The notes beneath the pieces were generated by a model. The model was not told the DNA's origin. It did not search any database and saw nothing but the letters and a program-made list of their open reading frames with translations. A program made the position numbers and the translations under genes. Below are positions 6,519 to 13,818 of a stretch of DNA of 15,995 nucleotides, in pieces. The number at the start of each line of letters is the position of its first letter. The stretch's first letter is position 1. Origin of the DNA: an uncultured Oscillospiraceae bacterium (GTDB lineage: Bacteria > Bacillota > Clostridia > Oscillospirales > Oscillospiraceae); NCBI GenBank assembly GCA_910588105.1, contig CAJUQD010000055.1, forward strand, positions 1 through 15,995, given 5' to 3'.

Positions 6519-8236
6519 AAAAGCCTGTTGTAAAGGTTATGTCCCTTACTGTGTGCGCGGTTCTGACCCTGGGGAGCCTGGGCGGCACGGTATACGCCAT
6601 GAACACCGCCGGAAATCCTGCCCCGGTAGAATCCGCTCCGACCACAACCGCCGCCAAGGCCGCCCCCGCTGGGGAGAAAAACATCAAGGACGAAACCGTG
6701 TACGTCCTGGCCCGCGCCGACGGCTCCGTGGAAAAGATCATCGTCAGCGACTGGGTACAGAATACCCGGGGCGGCGATACCATCCACGACGTGACCCAGC
6801 TCACCGATATTGAAAATGTGAAGGGTAACGAGACCTATACCCTGGACGGGGACAACACCTGCGTGTGGGACGCCCGGGGGAACGACATCTATTACCAGGG
6901 CTCCATCGACCGGGAGCTGCCCGTATCGGTGACGGTGTCCTATGCCCTGGACGGCGCGCCCATCACCCCCGAGGAGCTGGCGGGTAAGAGCGGCAAAGTC
7001 GCCATCCGCTTCGACTACGCCAACCATCAGTATGAGATGGTGGGCATCGGCGGGAAGCAGGAGAAGATCTACGTCCCCTTCGCCATACTCACCGGGGTGG
7101 TGCTGGACAACGATGTGTTTGCCAACGTGTCTGTCTCCAACGGCAAGATCGTCAACGACGGGGACCGCACCATCGTGGCGGGGCTGGCCCTCCCCGGCCT
7201 CCAGGACAGCCTGGGGCTGGGCCGGGATGCCCTGGAGCTGCCCGAGTATGTGGAAATCACCGCCGATGTGGAGGGCTTTGCGTTGGAGACCACCGTCACA
7301 TTGGTGGCCAACGGGCTGTTCAGCGGGGAGCTGGACGGAAATGAAAAGCTGGACGAATTGGATGATTTGGACGGCAAGCTGGACGAACTCACCAATGCCA
7401 TGGAGCAGCTGATGGACGGCTCCTCCCGGCTATATGACGGGCTTTGCGCCCTGCTGGACAGCTCCAAGGAGCTGGTGGCGGGCATCGACCAGCTGGCGGC
7501 TGGGGCCGCCCAGCTCAAACAGGGTGCAGACAGCCTGAGCGCCGGGGCGGGCCGGCTCCAGAGCGGCGCCGCCGCCCTCAGCCAAGGGCTTGACCAGCTG
7601 GCCGGGCAGAACGACACCCTGAACGGCGGCGCGGCCCAGGTGTTCCAATCCCTGCTGGCTTCCGCCAGCGCCCAGCTCCAAGCCGCCGGGTTGCAGACCC
7701 CTGAACTGACGGCAGAAAACTACGCCCAGGTGTTGGAGGGCGTCATCGCCTCCGCCGGGGATTCCCCCGCCGGGCAGCAGGCAGCGGCGCTGAAAGCCTC
7801 CCTGGACAGCTACAACGGCTTCTATCAGGGCCTCCGGCAGTACACCGCCGGGGTGGCCCAGGCCCAAGCCGGGGCCGCGGAATTGAACACCGGCATCGGC
7901 ACGGTGAAGAACGGCGCGGATTCCCTGTCCGCCGGGGCGGGCCAGCTCTATGACGGCATCCTCACCATGAAAAACAGCGCGCCCGCCCTCATCGACGGCG
8001 TGACCCAGCTGCGGGACGGGGCCATGGAGCTGTCCGACGGCCTGCTGGAGTTCAACGAAAAGGGTGTGCAGAAGCTGGCGGACGCCTTCGGCGGCGGCCT
8101 GGACGAACTCATGGACCGGGTGGACGCGGTGAAGGCCGTGTCGGAGCGGTACAATTCCTTCTCCGGCATCGGCGATGATATGGACGGCCAAGTGAAGTTC
8201 GTGTGGCGCACGCAGTCGGTGCGGGCTGAGGATTGA
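6515..8236 (+). CDS. Secreted Leu-x-x-Gly heptad-repeat protein, MMPL partner
   Basis: This 573-residue protein starts at the ATG at 6515 inside an ATGA overlap with the transporter stop. AGGAGG (6499-6504) lies upstream, indicating translational coupling. Residues 1-28 are a signal peptide (MKKPVVKVMS then a hydrophobic stretch ending TVYA). Residues about 60-270 form a beta-rich domain. Residues about 285-375 and 440-515 contain repeated LxxGxxxL heptads (for example DQLAAGAAQLKQGADSL at 325-341), as in YhgE-type proteins and the X-X-X-Leu-X-X-Gly repeat family. The C-terminus ends DDMDGQVKFVW and then a short tail, with no membrane anchor. Proteins of this kind often sit beside MMPL transporters. 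The likely role is an extracytoplasmic partner of the export complex, inferred from context. Confidence 0.8.
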   Translation: MKKPVVKVMSLTVCAVLTLGSLGGTVYAMNTAGNPAPVESAPTTTAAKAAPAGEKNIKDETVYVLARADGSVEKIIVSDWVQNTRGGDTIHDVTQLTDIENVKGNETYTLDGDNTCVWDARGNDIYYQGSIDRELPVSVTVSYALDGAPITPEELAGKSGKVAIRFDYANHQYEMVGIGGKQEKIYVPFAILTGVVLDNDVFANVSVSNGKIVNDGDRTIVAGLALPGLQDSLGLGRDALELPEYVEITADVEGFALETTVTLVANGLFSGELDGNEKLDELDDLDGKLDELTNAMEQLMDGSSRLYDGLCALLDSSKELVAGIDQLAAGAAQLKQGADSLSAGAGRLQSGAAALSQGLDQLAGQNDTLNGGAAQVFQSLLASASAQLQAAGLQTPELTAENYAQVLEGVIASAGDSPAGQQAAALKASLDSYNGFYQGLRQYTAGVAQAQAGAAELNTGIGTVKNGADSLSAGAGQLYDGILTMKNSAPALIDGVTQLRDGAMELSDGLLEFNEKGVQKLADAFGGGLDELMDRVDAVKAVSERYNSFSGIGDDMDGQVKFVWRTQSVRAED

Positions 8237-8325
8237 GGCGCTGGCACATTGTTCCTGCTCCCTGGTTCTTTGGAACGCGCGTTCACAAGCCCAGATGGCG
8301 GCCGGTTCTTTCCCGTCCGGCAAAG

Positions 8326-8368
8326 AACCCCCGCCGGCTTCAGCAGAAGCCGGCGGGGGTTTGCTTTG
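8326..8368. terminator. Strong (probably bidirectional) terminator of the export operon
   Basis: A perfect 16-bp stem (8326-8341 with 8346-8361) with a four-base AGCA loop is followed on the plus strand by TTTGCTTTG. The minus-strand tail is also T-rich (TTCTTTG). The operon ends at 8236. Another hairpin, GGTTCTTT (8304-8311) with AAAGAACC (8322-8329), shares four bases with the terminator stem and could compete with it. Confidence 0.8.
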
Positions 8369-8841
8369 TCCCAGCTCCGAGGTGCCCGCGATCACCCTGA
8401 CGGCCCAGTCTGTGGGGTTGCCGGTATTGGCACCGTCCATGTTTATAGAGAACGGAGACGAGCATATCCCGTGTGGGCCGGCTGGCAGCGGGGACGGCAC
8501 CTTGATCCGCATGATAGATGCGGCCGTTGGCAAAATACCAGTCGACGGGCCCGGCGCTGGCGGGAGGCTCGGCCCAACCGGGGCTTCCGCCGGTGCAGGT
8601 CTGGACACAAGAGATCGTCAGCTCCACGCTGCGGTGTGACTGATGGAATAGCTGCCGCCCTGGCTGTCAAAGGTAACGGTGAACTCCTTGACAGGACCGG
8701 GCGTGCCCCCGTTCTGCTTCCAGCGGACGTACATGGTGGCGTCCCGCGTGACAACGGTGTCCTTGCCCACCTGCCCTCCCCCCTCCTCGGCTGTGAACCA
8801 GCCTCGAAGGTGTAGCCCTCGCGGGTGGGTGTGGGCGGATC
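8366..8841 (-). pseudogene. Remnant of a B-repeat/SLH-type cell-surface protein
   Basis: Three minus-strand frames together resemble one surface protein. PPTPTREGYTFE continues, after loss of one G near 8804, as GWFTAEEGG..VGKDTVV..ATMYVRW, typical of a Listeria-Bacteroides B-repeat (InlB/Flg_new type). A second start of such a repeat follows (EFTVTFDSQGGSYS). The frame then stops, and another frame gives an SLH-like stretch (GPVDWYFANGRIY..TRDMLVSVLY, about 8550-8450). A further one-base shift leads to NPTDWAVRVIAGTSELG, which resembles the start of another SLH repeat. No complete domain and no start codon survive. It is fused directly to the transporter remnant on its upstream side. Confidence 0.6.
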
Positions 8842-9554
8842 GGCCAGACAGCCCACCAAGGTGTTGGAGACCGGGGATATCAGGTTGACCAGCCCGTCCC
8901 CCAGCTGGAAGGCCAGAACCGCAGACTGCCGGGACAGGGGGAGGGCGTCGGCCAGGGGGACCATCAGCGGCATGGCACCAGGCGCAGGGCGGCGGCCAAC
9001 GCAATGGTCAGCGCACCGGGGCCCATTTTCCGGCACCCCGCCACCAGCGAGGCGCAGATCCGATTCCCGTCAAACCCGGCGGCGAGGCCGCTCAGGATCC
9101 CCAGCACCAGGAAAGCGGCGGCGATCTCGCCCGCCCCCAGACCCCCAGCGCCAGCGCCCCCAGCAGCAGCGCCAGCACCGCCCCCTGCCGCGCCCACGGA
9201 AAAGCGGTCAGTCCCATGGTAAAGCCGAACACGGAAAAGATCCCCCACAAAGGCCGGGACAATCCAGATCCGCCCCCACCTGGCCCGCCGGACTACCCAG
9301 GCGCACAAGGCGGCCACCGCGTCGCTGGACAGGGCCTCGAAAATCAGCAGGGGAAGCCGCCAGGGCGCCACCGGGGAGGGCTCGGTGTAGGCAAAGCTGC
9401 CGGGGACCACCACCGTCTGCCCCGCCGCCCCGTCGAAAACCCGCTCGTAGCAGCCGGAGGGGATCAGCCAGGTCAATGCCGAGGCCGCCAGCAGCATCGC
9501 CGGCAGGATCAGGAAAACACGGGGTGCCCGCCGCCCTTCATCAGCCCGGCTCAT
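8842..9554 (-). pseudogene. Decayed YfcC-family (C4-dicarboxylate/amino-acid type) transporter
   Basis: The N-terminal part (from about 9554) reads RVFLILPAMLLAASALTWLIP..ERVFD..GQTVVVPGSF, the signature start of YfcC-type permeases. The C-terminal part, in another frame, reads PLMVPLADALPLSRQSAV then LAFQLGDGLVNLISPVSNTL, the matching end. The middle is collapsed. The SSDA segment runs straight into a later helix. Around 9230-9190 the coherent reading (VFGFTMGLTAFPW) lies in another frame. A GLGAGEIAAAFLVLG segment returns in the first frame before a last shift near 8985. About 237 codons remain, whereas I expect roughly 470-500 for the family. This points to several deletions and at least three frameshifts, so no function is retained. 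Confidence 0.68.
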
Positions 9555-9587
9555 CCGGGCTGCCCTCCCTGACCCGGCGGAGGCGGG

Positions 9588-9974
9588 GGTGGGCAGGGCG
9601 CCCGGGGCCAGCAGCCCCTCCACCGCCTCTATCCCGGCGCGCATGGTGTCGGACGCGTGGCCCACCCGGATGATACGGGGACGCAGTCCCAGCCCCTCCA
9701 TGGCCTGGGTAAGCCCCTCCTCCTTTTGCGTAATGGTGCGGTTCTCCGGGCCGCAGGTCAGCAGGGCGATGTCCCTGTGGCACAGGCCGGCAAGGTGCTC
9801 CACCGCCAGCGCCCCGCTGCGGCGGTAGTCGCACAGGAGGACGCGCTCCTTGGTGGCGGCGGAAATATCAGGGGCATCCCGCACGGCCTTGGATACGGCC
9901 ACATGGGACAGCCCCGCCGCCTGCCCGATGGTTTTCTGGGTTGGGCCGGTTCGGCATCGCCTACCATCCCCCAA
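9588..9974 (-). pseudogene. Truncated LacI-family regulator remnant
   Basis: The minus-strand frame carries a LacI-type helix-turn-helix (KTIGQAAGLSHVAVSKAVRD, then ISAATKERV). The next residues (LLCDYRRSGALAVEHLAGL) belong to the middle of a normal LacI ligand-binding domain, so about 100 or more residues are missing at that junction. The frame then reads HRDIALLTCGPENRTITQKE as expected, and stops resembling LacI at APGALPT (near 9588). There the transporter remnant begins in the same frame. The usual N-terminal residues are also in another frame (MVGDAEPAQPRK from 9967). It lies 13 bases after the MarR stop. It probably once regulated the adjacent transporter. Confidence 0.68.
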
Positions 9975-9986
9975 TCATCAGTATCA

Positions 9987-10496
9987 TCATTCCACCTTAA
10001 CCAGTGAGACCGGACGCTCCTTGGGCTCTTCCAAGCTCTCGCGGTGCCAGCGTCCACAGATGGAAAAAACCTTTTTCACAATCCCCCGCTCCTCCGGGCT
10101 CATGCTGTCCAGCAGGTCAAACAATTCACGGAAAACCGTCGCCCTCATCTGCCGGGAATAGTGCGCATACTCCTCCAGCCCCAGGGGTGAAGCCATGAGT
10201 ATGATATCCTTTCGGTTCCCCACCTTGTGGTATTTCTCCAGCAGGCCCTTGTCCACCAGCTTGCGCACATACTTGGAGAGGGTGGCCTGGCTGAGGCCAA
10301 GCTGCTCGGCGTACCATTTCATATTTTTGTGCTGCTCGGCATATTCCAGAATATGCTCCATGATCTGCACTTCATAGGGGGAAAAGCGGACCTTGTCGCC
10401 AAAAAGCTCCATCTTGCAGATTTGGGAATAGCCGTTGGCGGAGCGGTAGAAGTCCCCGACAATATCACGGTACTCACCCATCCATTCCAGCTTCAT
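9987..10496 (-). CDS. MarR-family transcriptional regulator
   Basis: This is a 169-residue protein. I chose the ATG at 10496, preceded by GGGAGGG nine bases upstream. The alternative GTG at 10526 coincides with the predicted transcription start, so it is unlikely. Residues 58-80 (NMKWYAEQLGLSQATLSKYVRKL, roughly) form a winged-helix recognition unit, and 86-104 (EKYHKVGNRKDIILMASPLG) the wing. Flanking helices form the dimer interface as in MarR proteins. It is divergent from the hydrolase/membrane protein gene at 10712, and an inverted repeat covers that gene's promoter. It therefore probably represses the neighbour and perhaps itself. The ligand is unknown. Confidence 0.85.
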   Translation of the reverse strand: MKLEWMGEYRDIVGDFYRSANGYSQICKMELFGDKVRFSPYEVQIMEHILEYAEQHKNMKWYAEQLGLSQATLSKYVRKLVDKGLLEKYHKVGNRKDIILMASPLGLEEYAHYSRQMRATVFRELFDLLDSMSPEERGIVKKVFSICGRWHRESLEEPKERPVSLVKVE

Positions 10497-10532
10497 CTCG
10501 CGCTGCCCTCCCTTCTTCTTTATCACTGATTT

Positions 10533-10561
10533 ATTATATCACACGAGAAAGGAGCTGTAAA
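10533..10561 (-). promoter_or_regulatory. Strong sigma-A promoter of the MarR gene
   Basis: On the minus strand, TTTACA (10556-10561), a 17-base spacer and a perfect TATAAT (10533-10538). The predicted start near 10526 gives a leader of about 30 bases. An AATAAATC half-site (minus strand, 10528-10535) overlaps the -10 and resembles the arms of the inverted repeat at 10614-10644. Confidence 0.75.
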
Positions 10562-10613
10562 CCGGCATATTTTTAGCGATTTTTAACAAGGCAGCATATG
10601 CTTTTTTGTGTAG

Positions 10614-10644
10614 AATAAATGCTTGCTAACAGAAATCATTTATT
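10614..10644. promoter_or_regulatory. Inverted repeat, candidate MarR operator
   Basis: AATAAATG (10614-10621) and CATTTATT (10637-10644) are perfect reverse complements separated by 15 bases. The repeat covers the -35 and spacer of the hydrolase promoter, so binding there should block transcription. A shorter palindrome, AGCATATGCT (10593-10602), lies just upstream and is an alternative site. Confidence 0.4.
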
Positions 10645-10651
10645 TTATACT
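10623..10651 (+). promoter_or_regulatory. Sigma-A promoter of the hydrolase/membrane protein gene
   Basis: TTGCTA (10623-10628), a 17-base spacer and TATACT (10646-10651). The predicted start near 10658 gives a leader of about 54 bases before the ATG at 10712. Confidence 0.6.
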
Positions 10652-10711
10652 GTAAACAGCAGTTCCACCCGCCGTAAAAAACCATGTTTGAAGAGAGGAG
10701 ATTGTTGTTTC

Positions 10712-12541
10712 ATGGAAAAAACCAAAAGAACAGCACAAATTGCCCTGTGCCTGTCCCTGGTGCTGATGCTGCTGTGCGGCATAGCCGTAAGCGCCGTGCA
10801 GACCAGCGGCGGCAAGGTGGTCATGCGTGAGCTGGCCATTGAGACCGACAGCGGCTACACCATGTCGGCCTATCTGCTGATACCCAAGGCGGCCACGGCG
10901 GATAACCCCGCCCCCGCCATTGTCACAAGCCACGGATATCTGAACAACAAGGAAATGACCGACGCAAACTATGTGGAGCTGGCCCGCCGTGGCTTCGTGG
11001 TCCTGGCCATTGACCAGCCCGACCACGGCGACTCGGACGTGACCCCGGACTTCTTCATCCTCGCGCCGGACGGCGTGTACCAAGGCGCCCTTGCCCTGAG
11101 CCGGATGCCCTTCGTGGACCGCTCCCGCATCGGCGTGACCGGCCACTCCATGGGCAGCTGGTCCGTCAACGCCGCCATTCAGGCGGACAACCTGAACGAG
11201 ACTCCGCTGATCGCCGCCGCCCTGATCCACTGCAACGACCCCCTGTACCAGGACGCCGCCGGCAATTTTGCCAATCCCTACGGCAGCCGTGACGTGGCGG
11301 TGATCTCCGCCATCTACGACGAATTTTTCGGAACCTCTGTCAGCGCGGACGGCAAGCCCCTCAGCTCCCCCTACTTCATGGAGACCGCCACCGCCCAGAC
11401 CTTCCTGAACTTCGGCCGCGACCCCGCCCAGTCGGAGGTCCGTGAGGCATACACTGAGTATCGTGAGGATGTGGACGGCAAGGACACCCTGCGCATCATC
11501 TACCGCCCCCCCATCATCCACCCCTGGTCCCACTTCTCCGCGCGCTCCGAGTCCTATATCTGCGACTTCTTCTCCAAGACCCTGGGCGCGCCCAATCCCA
11601 TCGAACCCACCAACCAGGTCTGGCAGTGGAAGGAAGCCTTCAACTTTGTGGGCGTGATCGGCTTTGCGCTCTTCCTGTGCTCCTTCACCACGCTGCTGCT
11701 CTTTACCCCCACCTTCGCCTGCCTCCGCGCGGAGGAGGCCGTCAAACCCATGCGGGTCAAGGATAAGACGGGAATGCTTTGGTTCTGGCTGTCCTTGCTG
11801 GCGGGCGCGGTATTCGGCAGTCTGGTCTACCTCACCCTGGTAAGCATGGGCAACTCCATGGCGGTGGCCCAGGGCGAGGCCATGGGCCTGGGGCTCTGGT
11901 CCACCGCCTGCGGCCTATTCACCATCCTCAGCATGGCCACCTACTACTTTGCCTATGGCAAGAAGAACGGCCTGGATCTAGCGGAGCGGGGCGTGAAGCT
12001 GCCCCTGAAGAAGCTGGGGCTGAGCGTCCTGCTGGCGCTTATCGTCGTCACCGTCGGCTATGGCCTGGTATTTGTGGAGGACTATTTCTTCCTCGCGGAC
12101 TTCCGCCTCTGGACCCTTGCCATCAAGGCCTTCGAGGCGCCCATCCTGCGCTACCTGCCCTATGTGCTGCTCTTCTTCACCTATTACATCGCAAGCTCCG
12201 TCGCCACCAACTGCTTCAACTACAACAGCATCGGCGGCAAGGCCAACGGCTTGATCTGCGCCCTGTTCGCGGCGGCGCCCGCGCTGATCCTGCCCTGGAT
12301 CCAGTACATCACCTACTACACGACCAACCATATGATGTGGTTCCAGAAAACCATGGCCGACCCGAACTACCCCATGTTCGTCCTCTGGCTCTTCCCCATC
12401 GTGCTGATCCTCTTCGGCTCCACGCTGATCACCCGCGTGATCTACAAGACCACCAAGAACCCCTATATTGCCGGCATCATCAACGCCCTCATCGTCGGCA
12501 TTCTCACCATCACCAACACCTGCACAGTCTTTGTCGGGTGA
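10712..12541 (+). CDS. Alpha/beta hydrolase fused to an eight-helix membrane domain
   Basis: This 609-residue protein starts at the ATG at 10712, with GAGAGGAG (10693-10700) upstream. The frame extends further 5', but that part overlaps the promoter. Residues 8-28 are a signal anchor. Residues about 37-290 form an alpha/beta hydrolase: an oxyanion-type SHG (73-75), the nucleophile elbow GHSMG (144-148, Ser146), a possible acid in IYDEF (Asp203), and a possible His in HPWSH (270 or 274). Residues 311-605 contain about eight membrane helices (near 311-332, 355-378, 392-413, 434-456, 478-499, 511-535, 554-576, 585-605). The hydrolase would face outside, acting on an ester, lipid or envelope substrate. 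No substrate can be assigned. Control by the divergent MarR gene is likely. Confidence 0.82.
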   Translation: MEKTKRTAQIALCLSLVLMLLCGIAVSAVQTSGGKVVMRELAIETDSGYTMSAYLLIPKAATADNPAPAIVTSHGYLNNKEMTDANYVELARRGFVVLAIDQPDHGDSDVTPDFFILAPDGVYQGALALSRMPFVDRSRIGVTGHSMGSWSVNAAIQADNLNETPLIAAALIHCNDPLYQDAAGNFANPYGSRDVAVISAIYDEFFGTSVSADGKPLSSPYFMETATAQTFLNFGRDPAQSEVREAYTEYREDVDGKDTLRIIYRPPIIHPWSHFSARSESYICDFFSKTLGAPNPIEPTNQVWQWKEAFNFVGVIGFALFLCSFTTLLLFTPTFACLRAEEAVKPMRVKDKTGMLWFWLSLLAGAVFGSLVYLTLVSMGNSMAVAQGEAMGLGLWSTACGLFTILSMATYYFAYGKKNGLDLAERGVKLPLKKLGLSVLLALIVVTVGYGLVFVEDYFFLADFRLWTLAIKAFEAPILRYLPYVLLFFTYYIASSVATNCFNYNSIGGKANGLICALFAAAPALILPWIQYITYYTTNHMMWFQKTMADPNYPMFVLWLFPIVLILFGSTLITRVIYKTTKNPYIAGIINALIVGILTITNTCTVFVG

Positions 12542-12558
12542 CCAAACGGCAGGGCGTC

Positions 12559-12599
12559 AAAGCAGGGCAAGCGGGAAGCCGCTTGCCCTGCTTTTCTTC
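12559..12599 (+). terminator. Intrinsic terminator after the hydrolase gene
   Basis: A perfect 16-bp stem (12559-12574 with 12579-12594), a GAAG loop and a TTTTCTTC tail follow the stop codon closely. The opposite-strand tail is not U-rich, so it is less clearly a terminator for the converging endonuclease gene. Confidence 0.85.
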
Positions 12600-12621
12600 A
12601 CCCCTGCGAAGCTCTACCGCG

Positions 12622-13818
12622 TCAGCAGCCAAGCTGGTTGCGGATATCCAGATAGTACAGGAAGCGCTCCGTCATCAATCCGCCGGGCAGCTGCTTAACG
12701 GGGGTTATTCCATCTATAAAAGCGGCGTGGCGGGAATCCAGATCCTTGCGGTATACCACCTTTCCAGCCCGGTCAATTGAGATCAGCCCCTCATCAAACA
12801 TTTTGTGGTGGTTTTCACAAAGCCACAGGCCGTTATCCCCGTCGGTGGCATGCGCAAGCTTTTCCTCCGGGGAGAGTCTGGCGGCCTTTTTGATTTCTGC
12901 GACAGGCCAAACGTGGGCTCCCTGGATCAGCTCGGGTATTTCGCATCCACATAACGCGCAGCGTTTCGGTCCCAGCCGTCCCAGCAGATTATAGATATAC
13001 CGGGGGGACCGCAGGCTGTTGTTTATTTCAAAGCACTGCTTTTCCAGCTGCATATCTGTGGGTATGACCTTCACCTTGCCCATGCGCCCCAGCACATCCA
13101 AAGAGGCCGCCGGCAGTTCGGCCAGATCGCCCTCAAGCACTTCGTACAGCGTGACCCTTTGGCCCGCCTGCGCCAGCAGGGACAGCGCATAGCACATCAT
13201 ACTGGTCTCATATTTATTTGCCCCATAGGTTTTCCCATAGATATCATACTGGTTTGTGCTGCTTTTGGTAATATAAGTGGAGTTGTTGCTTCGATTTTTA
13301 CCCGCATTTGCTTTCCGGGCGTGTATGATATCCTCTATGGAGGCAAACGCGGCAATGGGCAACGCTGTGCCGGCATTTAAAAACTCAAATCCCACCGTTT
13401 TCATCAAGCGGTACATCAGGATCTGGTAATCCGTCCCTGCGTTGCCTTGGGTATTCAAGAAATAGTAGTACAGCTTTTTTTGGGGGTATGGGTTGGAGTA
13501 GAACAGATTGAACGCGGTGGGCACGCTCTGGACGCTGGAATTGCGCCCGCCAATGTCCCGCTCCGAAAAACTGATGAAATACGCGGTATCCCGGTACTGC
13601 ATAACGGCCATGCGTCCTTTATTGTAGCCGGTCGCGAGAAACTCGTCCTCATAATCGTTATCGGCATACATACAGGTGAATTTTTCGCAGCCGGTTATCC
13701 TGGCGCACACATCAGCTAAAACCTGGGGCGTGACCACGTCGTTGAAGTACTTGCCCGTCTGCTTTGACTTCTGCAAATTCTTCTTGATAACAAAATGGGG
13801 CTTATTTCGGTATGTCAT
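12622..13818 (-). CDS. HNH-type restriction endonuclease (Type II R-M)
   Basis: This is a 398-residue protein. Residues about 285-345 form an HNH nuclease: CALC (287-290), then GAHVWP (300-305, catalytic His302), GDNGLWLC (327-334, Asn329) and ENHHKMFDEG (335-344). Two Cys pairs or Cys/His would bind structural zinc. The long N-terminal part (1-280) is not recognisable by eye and probably contains target recognition. The start at 13818 overlaps the methyltransferase stop by 17 bases. Its nearest Shine-Dalgarno (AAGGAGG, 13834-13840) is unusually far, 15 bases, so translation may be weak or coupled. Placement after a double adenine methyltransferase makes the restriction role likely. The cut site cannot be predicted. 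G+C is visibly lower than in the genes to the left. Confidence 0.85.
   Translation of the reverse strand: MTYRNKPHFVIKKNLQKSKQTGKYFNDVVTPQVLADVCARITGCEKFTCMYADNDYEDEFLATGYNKGRMAVMQYRDTAYFISFSERDIGGRNSSVQSVPTAFNLFYSNPYPQKKLYYYFLNTQGNAGTDYQILMYRLMKTVGFEFLNAGTALPIAAFASIEDIIHARKANAGKNRSNNSTYITKSSTNQYDIYGKTYGANKYETSMMCYALSLLAQAGQRVTLYEVLEGDLAELPAASLDVLGRMGKVKVIPTDMQLEKQCFEINNSLRSPRYIYNLLGRLGPKRCALCGCEIPELIQGAHVWPVAEIKKAARLSPEEKLAHATDGDNGLWLCENHHKMFDEGLISIDRAGKVVYRKDLDSRHAAFIDGITPVKQLPGGLMTERFLYYLDIRNQLGC

Noticed and set aside
7430..8608. A 392-codon minus-strand frame opposite the heptad-repeat gene
   Set aside because: Most of it is antisense to a well-supported gene. Only the part right of 8366 carries remnants, which are annotated as a pseudogene.
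8964..9974. A 336-codon minus-strand frame that could be read as a LacI-transporter fusion protein
   Set aside because: It joins pieces of two families with large internal deletions, and the rest of the transporter continues in other frames. It is better read as pseudogenes than as a real fusion.
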